Shown: piece by piece, positions 29,849 through 37,645 of the stretch
Layout of the letters: the number at the start of each line of letters is the position of its first letter
Numbering within the stretch: position 1 is the stretch's first letter
NCBI RefSeq assembly: GCF_002104795.1
Contig: NZ_NCXO01000032.1
Coordinates: 1 to 48,678 of the forward strand
Direction: 5' to 3'
Source of the DNA: Mycolicibacillus koreensis
GTDB taxonomy: Bacteria > Actinomycetota > Actinomycetes > Mycobacteriales > Mycobacteriaceae
DNA: 48,678 nt
Made by a program: the position numbers and the translations under genes
Notes under the pieces: generated by a model
The model's database searches: none
The model's input: the letters and a program-made list of their open reading frames with translations, nothing else
What the model was told of the DNA's origin: nothing

Positions 29849-30038
29849 CGCCGTGCACCTTCGATTCCAGTGCCTCGGCGAACTTCTCGAAAGCGTCGCC
29901 CAGCAGCATTGCGGTCTCACTGCCGCCGAGGTGGTACTCGTCGGCGTAGTCGTTTCCGCGTGCCAACCCGGCCAGGTACTCCAGCCCAGCTGCGGCCTCG
30001 CGGGCACGATCACGCCTGTGTTCGGCTGCGTCCGTCAT
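29841..30038 (-). CDS. Hypothetical helical protein, 65 aa
   Basis: Begins MTDAAEHRRDRAREAAAGLE; helical with LLGDAFEKFAEALESKVHGDE at the end. Overlaps both neighbours (8 bases downstream). Confidence 0.7.
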   Translation of the reverse strand: MTDAAEHRRDRAREAAAGLEYLAGLARGNDYADEYHLGGSETAMLLGDAFEKFAEALESKVHGDE

Positions 30039-30235
30039 CGCCTTACCTCCAGCCTCTCGGCGTAGACCATCAGGTGATCGCGGATGTGGTCGAGGATCAT
30101 GTCGGCGGCGAGCTGGCAGTGCAGGTAGCTCTCGCAGTCGCGGTCGGCGGCGGCGGTGACGCCGCCGCCTTCGCGCCCCTCGCAGACGGCGCGGCTCAAG
30201 ATGATGTCTGCCAGTGGCGTGTTCACGTCCGGCAC
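30035..30235 (-). CDS. Hypothetical protein, 66 aa
   Basis: GTG 30235 with AGGAGC upstream. Begins VPDVNTPLADIILSRAVC and ends with DMILDHIRDHLMVYAERLEV. Follows the rIIA-like gene by 52 bases, so the nine genes to 27383 are probably co-transcribed with it. Confidence 0.7.
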   Translation of the reverse strand: MPDVNTPLADIILSRAVCEGREGGGVTAAADRDCESYLHCQLAADMILDHIRDHLMVYAERLEVRR

Positions 30236-30287
30236 ATCTAGCTCCTGTTCTGCTGGGTGGCTGGGTGGCTTCCCCACTGCGGCCCGG

Positions 30288-32330
30288 TCAGGACCGCGGC
30301 GGGGTGTGCACCATGTAGTCGACGGCGGCTGGCAGCACATCGTCGCCGCCGTTGTAGGGCATGTTCGCCAGCAGCGGGTAAGCGGCGGTGAGTTTCTCCT
30401 GCAGCCCGTTGAGTTCGGCGGTGAGTTCTTGTGCGCGATCGCTGTACTGCGCGCTGCCGAAGGCTTCGCGCTGCGCGGCGGTCACCTGCTTATCGGCGTC
30501 GTGCACCGCAACCAGCGTCTGCAGGGTCTCCTGCAGCGGGTGGTCTGGGCACGCCGCGAGCACCGCGTCGGCCAGCCGGATGTACCGGCCGCGCGCCCGG
30601 AACCCATAACCGTGATCCGATGCCGCGGCCAGCATCTGCAGGTGAGTCATACCCGCGATGGCTTTCTCGAAGCGCATCTGATTCCACCGGGACTGCGTCA
30701 CCGCGGTGGGCACTGCCTTGAGCAGCGGCTCCACCTTGCGCCGCCCCAGGTAGACCACCACAACGGCAGGTCCGGTGACGTTGGGGTAGCTGGGACGGGT
30801 CGCGGTCACGTAGCAGACCGGCAGCCCGAGATCGACGATCTCCTGGCCGGTCAGCTCCGCGTCCTGGGCGGTCTCGCCGTCGATGGCGATCACCTGGCAC
30901 AGATAGCCTGTGGCGCGGCTGCTCGGCTTGCGGTTCGCGCGCAGTTCCGCGGCCCACTCGGCGAAGCTGTAGTGCGTCACGCCGTCGGTGTCGGCACCGA
31001 GCTTCCAGGTCTGGCCGGTGGGGTCGCCATCGACGTTCACAACGTCGGCCAGGATGTGGGTCTGGCCCTCGGGGACCGGGACGACGCGGGTGATGCTCGG
31101 GTGGTTGTCGCGAATCCAGGTGGCGAAACCGCGCAGCTTGCGCCCCTTGGGCACGTCGGTCACCACCAGGGTGCGGCGCATCTCGCCCGCCACCGAGGTG
31201 GCTGCGAAGCGGTCCTCGATGTGGTGGGTGTCGGCGGACATCCACCGCTGGCGGCTGGAGTAACCGGAGCTGCGGCGGCAATTCCACGCGCCGATGCCCT
31301 CGGGCACCCCCATCCGATATTCGATGCGCAGGTGGTTGGGCCGCCCGGCCTCGCCGAGAGTCTCGTTGCGCAGCGTGACCGCCGCGTACACGTCGCGGCT
31401 GGCCAGCTCGTTGACGCGGGCCTCCAGCGCTGCGTAGGCGGTCGCATAGCTGGCCAGGGCGGCATCGACGGCGGCCAGGGTGCGGTCGGTGGTGGTCGCG
31501 GTCTCGCGGGTCAGGGAGTGGTCGAACGAACCGATGGGCAGCTCGATGATGCAGTGCATCAGCCCGGTCGCGTCGAGGACGCGGCGGGCCACGTCGCGGG
31601 TGGCGGCGAACAGGGTGCCGCCGCTGCGGATGATCACCTGATCGTGTTCGCGGCCGGGGATGCGGGCGCACGAGACCGGGCCGATCCACGTCGGGCTGTC
31701 GGCGATGCTGGCGGCGGGGGAGCCGTCCACCTCGATCATGCCGCTGTCGTGGGCGATGGAGACCTCCCGGATCACCCGCGCCCAGTCGGAGGCGTGGCCT
31801 TCCACGTCCACCGGGATGCTGATGGTGGTGCCGTTGGGCAGCGAGGTGGGCTCGTCGAGCATGAGCACCTGGTGGTTGAGGTCGCGGGAGGCCCGCACCA
31901 GGGTGCGCTTGCCGTCCTTGGCGGTGTCGATCAGGAAGGACTCGGTCAGTGACCACGGCGACTTCGCGCCGACACCGTAGCCGCCGATCTCGTCATCGGT
32001 GTGGCGCTTGGTGCTGCCGCCGAAGGTGAGGAACGCGGCCTCGACTTCGGCCGCCGACATCCCGGTGCCGCGGTCGGTCACCACGAAGTTCGGCTCGATG
32101 AGAGTGGGGGAGGTGATCTGCACCGGCTCGGTGGAGCCAGCGCGGCGGGTGGCGTCCACCGCGTTGGAGACGTTCTCGCGGACGACGGCGAGGCGCTGGT
32201 CGCTGTAGGCGTTGATCAGCATGTCCATGATGCGCGCCGCGCTGTCGGGGTCGATTCGGCTGGTCATGGTGGGCAGCGCCGGGGCTTCGGTGCTGTTGAC
32301 CAGGGTCGAGGTGGGGTCTGCGAGCTTCAT
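30288..32330 (-). CDS. rIIA-like protein with GHKL-type ATPase domain
   Basis: A 680-aa protein. The N-terminus carries the GHKL ATP-binding signature: AVVRENVSNAVDATRRAG (the E and N of the N box), VTDRGTGMS (DxGxG), and GGYGVGAKSPWSLTE (G2 box), in the order of phage rIIA (compare VRELITNMIDAH and GGFGLGSKSPFSYT in T4, from memory). rIIA is larger in T4 but has the same layout. ATG 32330 has GGAGCAA upstream. The promoter-operator at 32358 matches that of the rIIB-like gene, which supports a joint function. In T4 the pair affects exclusion by other phages; here a membrane or defence-related role is inferred. Confidence 0.85.
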   Translation of the reverse strand: MKLADPTSTLVNSTEAPALPTMTSRIDPDSAARIMDMLINAYSDQRLAVVRENVSNAVDATRRAGSTEPVQITSPTLIEPNFVVTDRGTGMSAAEVEAAFLTFGGSTKRHTDDEIGGYGVGAKSPWSLTESFLIDTAKDGKRTLVRASRDLNHQVLMLDEPTSLPNGTTISIPVDVEGHASDWARVIREVSIAHDSGMIEVDGSPAASIADSPTWIGPVSCARIPGREHDQVIIRSGGTLFAATRDVARRVLDATGLMHCIIELPIGSFDHSLTRETATTTDRTLAAVDAALASYATAYAALEARVNELASRDVYAAVTLRNETLGEAGRPNHLRIEYRMGVPEGIGAWNCRRSSGYSSRQRWMSADTHHIEDRFAATSVAGEMRRTLVVTDVPKGRKLRGFATWIRDNHPSITRVVPVPEGQTHILADVVNVDGDPTGQTWKLGADTDGVTHYSFAEWAAELRANRKPSSRATGYLCQVIAIDGETAQDAELTGQEIVDLGLPVCYVTATRPSYPNVTGPAVVVVYLGRRKVEPLLKAVPTAVTQSRWNQMRFEKAIAGMTHLQMLAAASDHGYGFRARGRYIRLADAVLAACPDHPLQETLQTLVAVHDADKQVTAAQREAFGSAQYSDRAQELTAELNGLQEKLTAAYPLLANMPYNGGDDVLPAAVDYMVHTPPRS

Positions 32331-32357
32331 GGGCAGTTGCTCCTTGAGGTAGTGAAT

Positions 32358-32374
32358 GTCTCTAAAATCGAGAC
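32358..32374 (-). promoter_or_regulatory. GTCTC-N7-GAGAC promoter-operator (rIIA-like)
   Basis: In gene direction: TTGCGT, 17 bases including GTGTCAG, then TTAGTC running into GTCTCGATTTTAGAGAC. The -35 and spacer share TTGC-GTGTCAG with the rIIB site. Confidence 0.8.
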
Positions 32375-32414
32375 TAAACCATGGCACTGACACAACGCAA
32401 GCTGGCGTGTAGGG

Positions 32415-32693
32415 TCATCCCGATGAAATGAACGCGGAGTCCCAATCGACGTGCAGCACAACCGATCCGTTGGCCTCTCGCACGATTACGGCCCCGCGTT
32501 CGGCGTTTCCGCGCAGGCTGATTCTGCGGCCGTACACACTGGAGTAAGCGCGGATGGCGAGGCTGACGACCGAACGGTACTGGTCGGCCCATCGGTACCA
32601 CGGGAATCGAGCGGCGGTGCCGGTCACGTAGTCGCGTCCGATGACGACCAGCTGCTCGCGAGCGAGCGTCTCCAAGGTGATGTTCGCGCTCAT
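32415..32693 (-). CDS. Hypothetical protein, 92 aa
   Basis: Begins MSANITLETLAREQLVVIG; the first six residues equal those of the 32860 product, and the DNA around both start codons is a direct repeat. Basic middle (YGRRISLRGNAERG) and strand-rich end. Last gene of the 33254 unit. Confidence 0.75.
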   Translation of the reverse strand: MSANITLETLAREQLVVIGRDYVTGTAARFPWYRWADQYRSVVSLAIRAYSSVYGRRISLRGNAERGAVIVREANGSVVLHVDWDSAFISSG

Positions 32694-32863
32694 GCGATCA
32701 CCACCCGCCGTGTGTGGACGATGCGGCCGCCCTCGATGCCGCCGGGGACATCGCGCAGCTCTACTGACGAGATTTCCGCTGCTGCATGGTGGGCGTCCGG
32801 GATCACGACCCCCGTGTCCGGCGGCAGTTTCTGCAGCTGGGCGATGAGTTCAGCGACGGTCAT
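32690..32863 (-). CDS. Hypothetical protein, 57 aa
   Basis: Begins MTVAELIAQLQKLPPDTGVV, a common opening in small phage proteins, and ends RIVHTRRVVIA. ATGA overlaps both sides. Confidence 0.75.
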   Translation of the reverse strand: MTVAELIAQLQKLPPDTGVVIPDAHHAAAEISSVELRDVPGGIEGGRIVHTRRVVIA

Positions 32864-33036
32864 CGGCCCTCCAGGCTGTCGTGGTAGCTACGTACCTCGG
32901 CGATGTTCATCGGCTTGTTGCAGTTGGTGCAGGTCCACGCTCCGCTGACCACATGCCAGCGCCTCACCCCGCAGCGTGAGCAGGTGACGTTGTGACCCCA
33001 GGTGCAGGTGCCTGCGGCGGTGATGTTCGCGCTCAT
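32860..33036 (-). CDS. Zinc-finger-like protein, 58 aa
   Basis: Begins MSANITAAGTCTWGHNVT; CSRCGVRRWHV and CTNCNKPMN provide two CxxC pairs about 16 residues apart, a classic zinc ribbon. Probably nucleic-acid or protein binding. Overlaps both neighbours. Confidence 0.75.
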   Translation of the reverse strand: MSANITAAGTCTWGHNVTCSRCGVRRWHVVSGAWTCTNCNKPMNIAEVRSYHDSLEGR

Positions 33037-33254
33037 GCGATCACCACGATCTCGTCGTCGGCGTAGTCCCACTCCACGTCCTCGCCGTCCAAAGAAGTGA
33101 TGTCCCAGCGCCCGTTGGGCGACCGGCGTCCCCGGTAGAGGAGCGCCTGGTCGATGTGGTCCCAGAAGTGCCAGTCGTCGTCGGCGAAGGCGATGGTGTA
33201 GTCGCGGCCAACCACAGCCGAGGCTGGTGGAATTACTGAATCGGGAATCTCCAT
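33033..33254 (-). CDS. Hypothetical protein, 73 aa
   Basis: GAGGAGG lies upstream of ATG 33254. Begins MEIPDSVIPPASAVVGRDY and ends DYADDEIVVIA; Trp/Asp-rich. First gene after the 33270 promoter-operator. Its VVIA ending and overlap with MSANIT repeats the 32690/32693 junction. Confidence 0.75.
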   Translation of the reverse strand: MEIPDSVIPPASAVVGRDYTIAFADDDWHFWDHIDQALLYRGRRSPNGRWDITSLDGEDVEWDYADDEIVVIA

Positions 33255-33269
33255 CGAGCCCTCCTCGCC

Positions 33270-33286
33270 GTCTCTAAAGTGGAGAC
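33270..33286 (-). promoter_or_regulatory. GTCTC-N7-GAGAC promoter-operator (33254 operon)
   Basis: In gene direction GATAGTCTCCACTTTAGAGAC; start codon 16 bases beyond. The -35 is less clear than at the other sites. Confidence 0.75.
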
Positions 33287-33332
33287 TATCAGAGAACAGT
33301 CGCCAGCGACGGCCGCGGCGCGACCACCGCGA

Positions 33333-33596
33333 CTACGCAGCGGCAGCAGCAGCAGTGGACGCGAGTTGGTCGGCGACCAGGCGGTCGAGTGCATCGGGAC
33401 GGAAACTGGAGAAGTGCACATCACCGGCCACCACGACCGGAGCAGCGGAATACCCGAGTTCACGAACCAGGGCCAGTGCGTCGGAGTCGGTGCTGAGGTC
33501 CACGCAGGTGTAGTCGGCACCGCGCTTGTCCAGCAGCTTCTTGGTCATGGTGCACTGCGGGCACTGCGGGGCGGTGTACACGGTGATCTCGGACAT
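33333..33596 (-). CDS. nrdH: NrdH/glutaredoxin-like redoxin
   Basis: An 87-aa thioredoxin-fold protein: ITVYTAPQCPQCTMTKKLL has the CxxC redox site (CPQC), cis-Pro in APVVVAGDVHF, and SFRPDALDRL as in NrdH. NrdH reduces class Ib ribonucleotide reductase. No reductase gene is in the window, so it may serve the host enzyme to raise dNTP supply. Ala-rich tail. The start MSEITVY is preceded by GAAAGG. Confidence 0.88.
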   Translation of the reverse strand: MSEITVYTAPQCPQCTMTKKLLDKRGADYTCVDLSTDSDALALVRELGYSAAPVVVAGDVHFSSFRPDALDRLVADQLASTAAAAAA

Positions 33597-33746
33597 GAGT
33601 GACCTTTCTCGTGGGCCGGTGGGATCGGCGGTGTGCACCCGTCGGGGGTGCGGCCACCTTGTCTATCGACCCCAGGTGAACCCAGCTGCCCGCGGCGCGC
33701 TTTCGGTTCGCGTGTCGCCCACCCGCCGGAGATGTCACGTCCTCGT

Positions 33747-33781
33747 CTCCCCGGCACCGCGGCGTCGGCGGTGCCGGGGAG
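33747..33781 (-). terminator. Hairpin downstream of the FtsK/EccA-like gene
   Basis: CTCCCCGGCACCGC and GCGGTGCCGGGGAG pair over 14 bp, 7 bases after the stop of the 33788 gene. No T-run. A TGTCACGTCC copy (33733-33742) adjoins it. Confidence 0.6.
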
Positions 33782-33787
33782 CGGGTG

Positions 33788-35755
33788 TCAGCCCACGGAG
33801 GCGGCGGCCTGGCGCACCGCGGCGGTGATGTCGCCGACAGTCAGGGTCGTCAGCTCGTCATCGGTGAGTTCGGACAAGGAAGCCTCCGCCAGCCGCCGGG
33901 TGCCCAGGCGCATCGCGAGATCAGCGACGGCCTCGGCGAATCGGTAGTTCCCGAGCCTGTCGATCGCCGGTACTCCATCGGCGTCCACATCGAGGAGCGT
34001 CTCGATCTGCTGGCGGAAACCGCCCTCGGCTTCCGCGTCGACGGTGCGATGCACCCGGTTGGCGCACCGGATGAGGTGACGCCACAGTTCATCGGCGCTC
34101 GCCGATGCGAACTCGATGTGGGTCTGTGCGCGCATCACGTCAGGGCTGTGCTCCACGAGCGCGCCGATGGCGACCGGGGTGCCCGACAGGATCAGCAAGG
34201 TATCACCGCCGTGGGCTTCGGCCTGTCGCACACAGTTCACGATCTTTTCGACATCGAACCGACTGGTCGCAGGCGAATACTGCGGCACGCCGGGCACTGC
34301 GAACGAGTCCACGTCGATGAACAACACCTCGCCCCGGTGATCGTCGACGACATCAACAGGTGGGGTATGAGTCACCTGCCCAGGCCGCACGTCGACGAGA
34401 TGGGCCGATGCGTACATCCCGAGCCCGCTGAGCAGCCGAGCAATGACCTCGGCGGCCCGTCGCTTTCCTGACCCGGCTGGTCCGGAGAAGACCAGGGTGC
34501 GCGCCGCGGGAATCGGCCCACTGTGAAGGCCGCGGCTTCGCATTTCGGCGCCCCAGCGTACCGCGGCCGTGACGCTTTCGATCTCGGTACCCAGCGCGGC
34601 GGGGAGCGTGTCGACTTCTGATTGGAGGACCGCCAGCCGTGTGTCGATGTCGGGAATCTTCCACTGCCCAATCGGGCTGGCGCAGGGAGCGGCGGTAATT
34701 CGCTCCTGCAGATCGGATGCGTGGTTGCGGACGTACAGATCGACGTGCCGCGGGTCTGACGCACGGCTGCGCGCGCGGATGGAGTTGACGGGGTGATCGT
34801 CGTCCCACCCTGGGTGTGGCGGGCGGCACTGAACGTGTGCGCAGACGGCCTCTCCAGGCATGAGGCGCTCTGCGGCCGCGGGGTCTCCGACCGTATCTTG
34901 TGAGAGCGACCGCGAGCCGAGCGGATTGAGCACTACGCGACATCCCATGCGCGGGGCGATGTCAGTGTGAGCGAACATGTAAGTAACGCGTTGGAGTCCC
35001 CACACCAGATGCACACCCACGTCACCTCCATCCTCGGTCACTCGGTCCATCAGTTCACGAAGTGCTGTGATCCCGTTCTCGCGCTCCGGCGTGTACTCAT
35101 CGAGTGCGACAATGAGATGCGGCATCGGCGGCCACGTGTCGTCTCCACGGTTTTGCGCCCATTGGGTGCGATATTCACTGATCCCGCGGCACTGCTTGTC
35201 AGCCAGAAGCCGGTGGCGTGCATCGAGTTCATAGCCCACCTTTTGCCCGAGCTGCTTCGTCAGCACCGGGGCATTGTCGGCCTGCAGGCACACCAACGTA
35301 TGGGGCAGGGAGCGTGCGAAGGCGAACGTGGACGCGCCCTTGCAATCCAGGAATGCGAAGTTGACGGTGTCTGGTCCGTGCAGCGCGGCCAGCGACGTAA
35401 ACATGGTCTCCAGGAACACGCTCTTGCCTGATCCGGTGCGGCCGACGATCAGCATGTGTGGGTTGTGGTCCTGCGCCAAGTCCACCCACACTGTCTCTGC
35501 CGGTGATGGGTCCGCCGATGGGCGGTGTGCGACGCCCAGCGGGAAAGCCAGCGTGTTGCGCACAGCGGCATCGCGCCACGCTGAACCGAAGTCGTGGGTG
35601 TCGATGTCGCTGATCCCGAGGGCAGTGATCAGACCCGACTCCGGTGCCGCGCCCCCGCCGTCAGCGGTGAGCGCACGAAGTGTCTCGGTGTACTTGGCGT
35701 CGGGGTTCTCGGCCATGTGGCGACGGACGTCGGCCTTGAGGCGTTTCGATGTCAT
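33788..35755 (-). CDS. FtsK/EccC-type ATPase fused to EccA-like AAA+ domain
   Basis: A 655-aa protein. Residues about 85-300 form an FtsK/SpoIIIE module: Walker A GRTGSGKS, FAFLDCKG, Walker B LIVALDEYTPE and VHLVWGLQRV. After a linker, residues about 415-655 are an AAA+ module of CbxX/EccA type: VFSGPAGSGKRRAAEVIARL (Walker A with Arg after Lys), VLFIDVDSF (Walker B, Asp-Val-Asp instead of Asp-Glu), LILSGTP. In ESX secretion EccC and EccA are separate proteins, so one chain with both is unusual; a conjugal DNA translocase is the alternative. Strong AGGAGGAG before ATG 35755. Confidence 0.8.
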   Translation of the reverse strand: MTSKRLKADVRRHMAENPDAKYTETLRALTADGGGAAPESGLITALGISDIDTHDFGSAWRDAAVRNTLAFPLGVAHRPSADPSPAETVWVDLAQDHNPHMLIVGRTGSGKSVFLETMFTSLAALHGPDTVNFAFLDCKGASTFAFARSLPHTLVCLQADNAPVLTKQLGQKVGYELDARHRLLADKQCRGISEYRTQWAQNRGDDTWPPMPHLIVALDEYTPERENGITALRELMDRVTEDGGDVGVHLVWGLQRVTYMFAHTDIAPRMGCRVVLNPLGSRSLSQDTVGDPAAAERLMPGEAVCAHVQCRPPHPGWDDDHPVNSIRARSRASDPRHVDLYVRNHASDLQERITAAPCASPIGQWKIPDIDTRLAVLQSEVDTLPAALGTEIESVTAAVRWGAEMRSRGLHSGPIPAARTLVFSGPAGSGKRRAAEVIARLLSGLGMYASAHLVDVRPGQVTHTPPVDVVDDHRGEVLFIDVDSFAVPGVPQYSPATSRFDVEKIVNCVRQAEAHGGDTLLILSGTPVAIGALVEHSPDVMRAQTHIEFASASADELWRHLIRCANRVHRTVDAEAEGGFRQQIETLLDVDADGVPAIDRLGNYRFAEAVADLAMRLGTRRLAEASLSELTDDELTTLTVGDITAAVRQAAASVG

Positions 35756-36055
35756 GGGGCTCCTCCTGAACACATCGGGCGTGATCCGTACGCCGCGACC
35801 TTCGATCACGCCCGAACATGTGCAGGGGCGATGTCCGCTGCCCCTACGGGAGCTTGCCTCCGCGATGCGAAGCGGAGTCGCGGTCCGCCTCGCGTCGAGG
35901 GTTTCGCTTCGCGGACGAAGCGATTGCGGCCAAACGTACGCAGCGGTGGACGCCGCCGACGACCGGGGCGCGCCGCGGGCGGCAGTGGGGCGCAGCGGCT
36001 GAAACGATCCGGCACACGGGCGATAACTCATCGGCCGACGACACGAGGAGATGCC
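35756..36055. promoter_or_regulatory. Divergent intergenic region with operator-like palindrome
   Basis: TCGGGCGTGATC (35775-35786) pairs with GATCACGCCCGA (35804-35815), a perfect 12-bp inverted repeat in the leader of the FtsK/EccA-like gene, so an operator or mRNA hairpin. GATAACT near 36022 may be the -10 for the rightward 36056 gene. CGAAGCG repeats occur at 35868-35930. No gene seen. Confidence 0.55.
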
Positions 36056-36313
36056 ATGCGCACCGTGCAGACGAAGCCGCTGGAACTGCAGGAGGGCGAT
36101 GCGATCGACCTGCTGGCGCTGATGGACGCCGCTGAGACGGCCTTCGACTACGGGTCGCGGGCTGCCGCCGAGGAGCGCTACGCCATTGTGGAATCGGTCG
36201 AGGCCGTCGAGCCGTGGGCCACCGACCCGTCCCAGCGACTGGTTCTCATCGGCACCGACATCTGCGACATCGCCGTGCCGGAGAACCACCCGGTCACCGT
36301 CGCCGCCGTCTAG
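36056..36313 (+). CDS. Hypothetical protein, 85 aa
   Basis: GAGGAG upstream; begins MRTVQTKPLELQEGDAIDL. Strand-helix-strand with LVLIGTDICDIAVPENHPV at the end, another small beta-rich phage-type protein. Ends TAG. Confidence 0.75.
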   Translation: MRTVQTKPLELQEGDAIDLLALMDAAETAFDYGSRAAAEERYAIVESVEAVEPWATDPSQRLVLIGTDICDIAVPENHPVTVAAV

Positions 36314-36439
36314 ATTCACCGCCCGCACCCGCCCGCCTACGTGCCGCGTCCGACGGGACGTGACACCCGCGCCGCCGCCGCGGCAACCCGACTGGGTGGG
36401 CCACCGTTACTAGCGGCACATCAGAGGGGAGTCAGGAAC

Positions 36440-36640
36440 ATGCGGTTCGACGTTGACCGGGGGAGCGGGAAGGTGATCGTCCGGTCACCGAACGACGTCC
36501 TCGGAATCCTGCACAACGACGCACATCTGGCCCCCAGCGGGGCACGGGCGATAGCCAACGGTCTGGAGATCGACGGCCACCGCGACCTGGCCGCACAGCT
36601 TCGCGCAGCAGCCGATGAGGCCGAGGCCGCGACGCGGTAG
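36440..36640 (+). CDS. Hypothetical protein, 66 aa
   Basis: Begins MRFDVDRGSGKVIVRSPND; Ala-rich C-terminal helix AAQLRAAADEAEAATR. A reverse TGTCACGTCC copy lies 75 bases upstream, near TTACTAG, which may be its -10. Confidence 0.7.
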   Translation: MRFDVDRGSGKVIVRSPNDVLGILHNDAHLAPSGARAIANGLEIDGHRDLAAQLRAAADEAEAATR

Positions 36641-36665
36641 TGGCGCGGGGGATCAGGAGCAGCAC

Positions 36666-36818
36666 ATGGCACAGGATCGGGGAAACGAAACCGGCCGCGA
36701 GTCGGCGGACACCACCGCGGGACCGCTGTGGGAAGCCTTCGCCAGCCACCACGACGAACAGGGCTGGCACGTTGCCGACGACCTCGCTGCGCCCGAGGAA
36801 CGCCGACAGGCGGGGTGA
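36666..36818 (+). CDS. Hypothetical protein, 50 aa
   Basis: GGAGCAGC upstream. Begins MAQDRGNETGRESADTTAG; PLWEAFASHHDEQGWHVADD is the only structured part. Last rightward gene before the terminator at 36833. Confidence 0.65.
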   Translation: MAQDRGNETGRESADTTAGPLWEAFASHHDEQGWHVADDLAAPEERRQAG

Positions 36819-36832
36819 TTGGCAGCGACTAG

Positions 36833-36878
36833 ACACAGCACGAGCCCGGCGGAAGATTCAGCCGGGCTCGTGCTGTGT
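36833..36878. terminator. Bidirectional terminator-like hairpin
   Basis: ACACAGCACGAGCCCGGC (36833-36850) pairs over 18 bp with GCCGGGCTCGTGCTGTGT (36861-36878), between the convergent 36666 and 36892 genes. Confidence 0.75.
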
Positions 36879-36891
36879 GCGTACGGCGGTC

Positions 36892-37356
36892 TCAGCCGAC
36901 TAGGTCGGCGCGCTGCCAGCCGCTCTCGTTGGTGGACGCCTCCACCACGGTGCCCGCGGCGTCGAAGCCGAGGAACAGCAGGCCGACGTTGCCCGAGGCG
37001 TCCGCGGCGGTGACGACCCCGCGGCCGCCGTTGCGCACAGCCGCGGCCATCGACGGCGCGGTGTCGTCGAGGATGGTGAAGTCATGGCCGTGGACCCGGA
37101 TACGTGATCCCACCAGGAATCCGCTCACCGGCGGCTGGACGAATTGCTGCGGCTGCGGAGGCTGCTGCTGGTTGCCGCCGCTGTCGCCGCTGGACATCAC
37201 CCAGATGAGGATGGCGAGGAGCAGGGCGACGCAGCCGACGACGCCGAATGCCACCGGCGCGCCGTCGATGAGCTGGTAGACACCGACGGAGACGGTGCCC
37301 ACGAACCCAACCAGCGACGCGATCTCTTTTCCGCTAATGGTCACGTCGTCGGACAT
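36892..37356 (-). CDS. Two-helix membrane protein, 154 aa
   Basis: Begins MSDDVTISGKEIASLVGF. Two membrane segments near residues 14-30 and 37-56 (VVGCVALLLAILIWVMSS), a Gln/Pro linker (QQQPPQPQQF), then a soluble beta-rich domain (GSRIRVHGHDFTILDD, GVVTAADASGNVGLLFLGFD). AAAGGAGC upstream. Possibly exposes or tethers its C-terminal domain; family unknown. Confidence 0.8.
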   Translation of the reverse strand: MSDDVTISGKEIASLVGFVGTVSVGVYQLIDGAPVAFGVVGCVALLLAILIWVMSSGDSGGNQQQPPQPQQFVQPPVSGFLVGSRIRVHGHDFTILDDTAPSMAAAVRNGGRGVVTAADASGNVGLLFLGFDAAGTVVEASTNESGWQRADLVG

Positions 37357-37645
37357 TTCTCTGCTCCTTTCACCGAGTCGTCGTGACTGTCTGAGCAGAA
37401 GTCTAAGCTGGCGCGACCCGGATAGGGAACAAAGTCTTGTCACGTCCTCCGCGAGCCCTACCTGACCTGGCGTTTGTCGGAAGAAATGGTGCGTTGCACA
37501 CCGCGGCGGTACTGTTACAGGTGCCTCGGTGGAGAGCCGAGGAAGTGAAGCCGGGAGCCAGCACGTTTTGCTTGGTCGCCCGGCTTTCGCGTTTTCCAGG
37601 CCAGGGAGATATCGCGCTTTGTATCGCCCGTTGTACCGCCGCGTG
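37357..37645. other. Structured intergenic region
   Basis: No gene supported. On the minus strand TTGTTC and TTAGAC could be a promoter for the 37356 gene. On the plus strand CCTCGG/CCGAGG (37524-37542) and AGCCGGG/CCCGGCT (37549-37585), the latter followed by TTTCGCGTTTT, form consecutive hairpins like an attenuator or terminator. A TGTCACGTCC copy is at 37438-37447. Confidence 0.45.

Noticed and set aside
30156..31952. 598-residue plus-strand frame opposite the rIIA-like gene
   Set aside because: Antisense shadow: Gly/His/Val-rich with no domain, while the minus frame has GHKL motifs.
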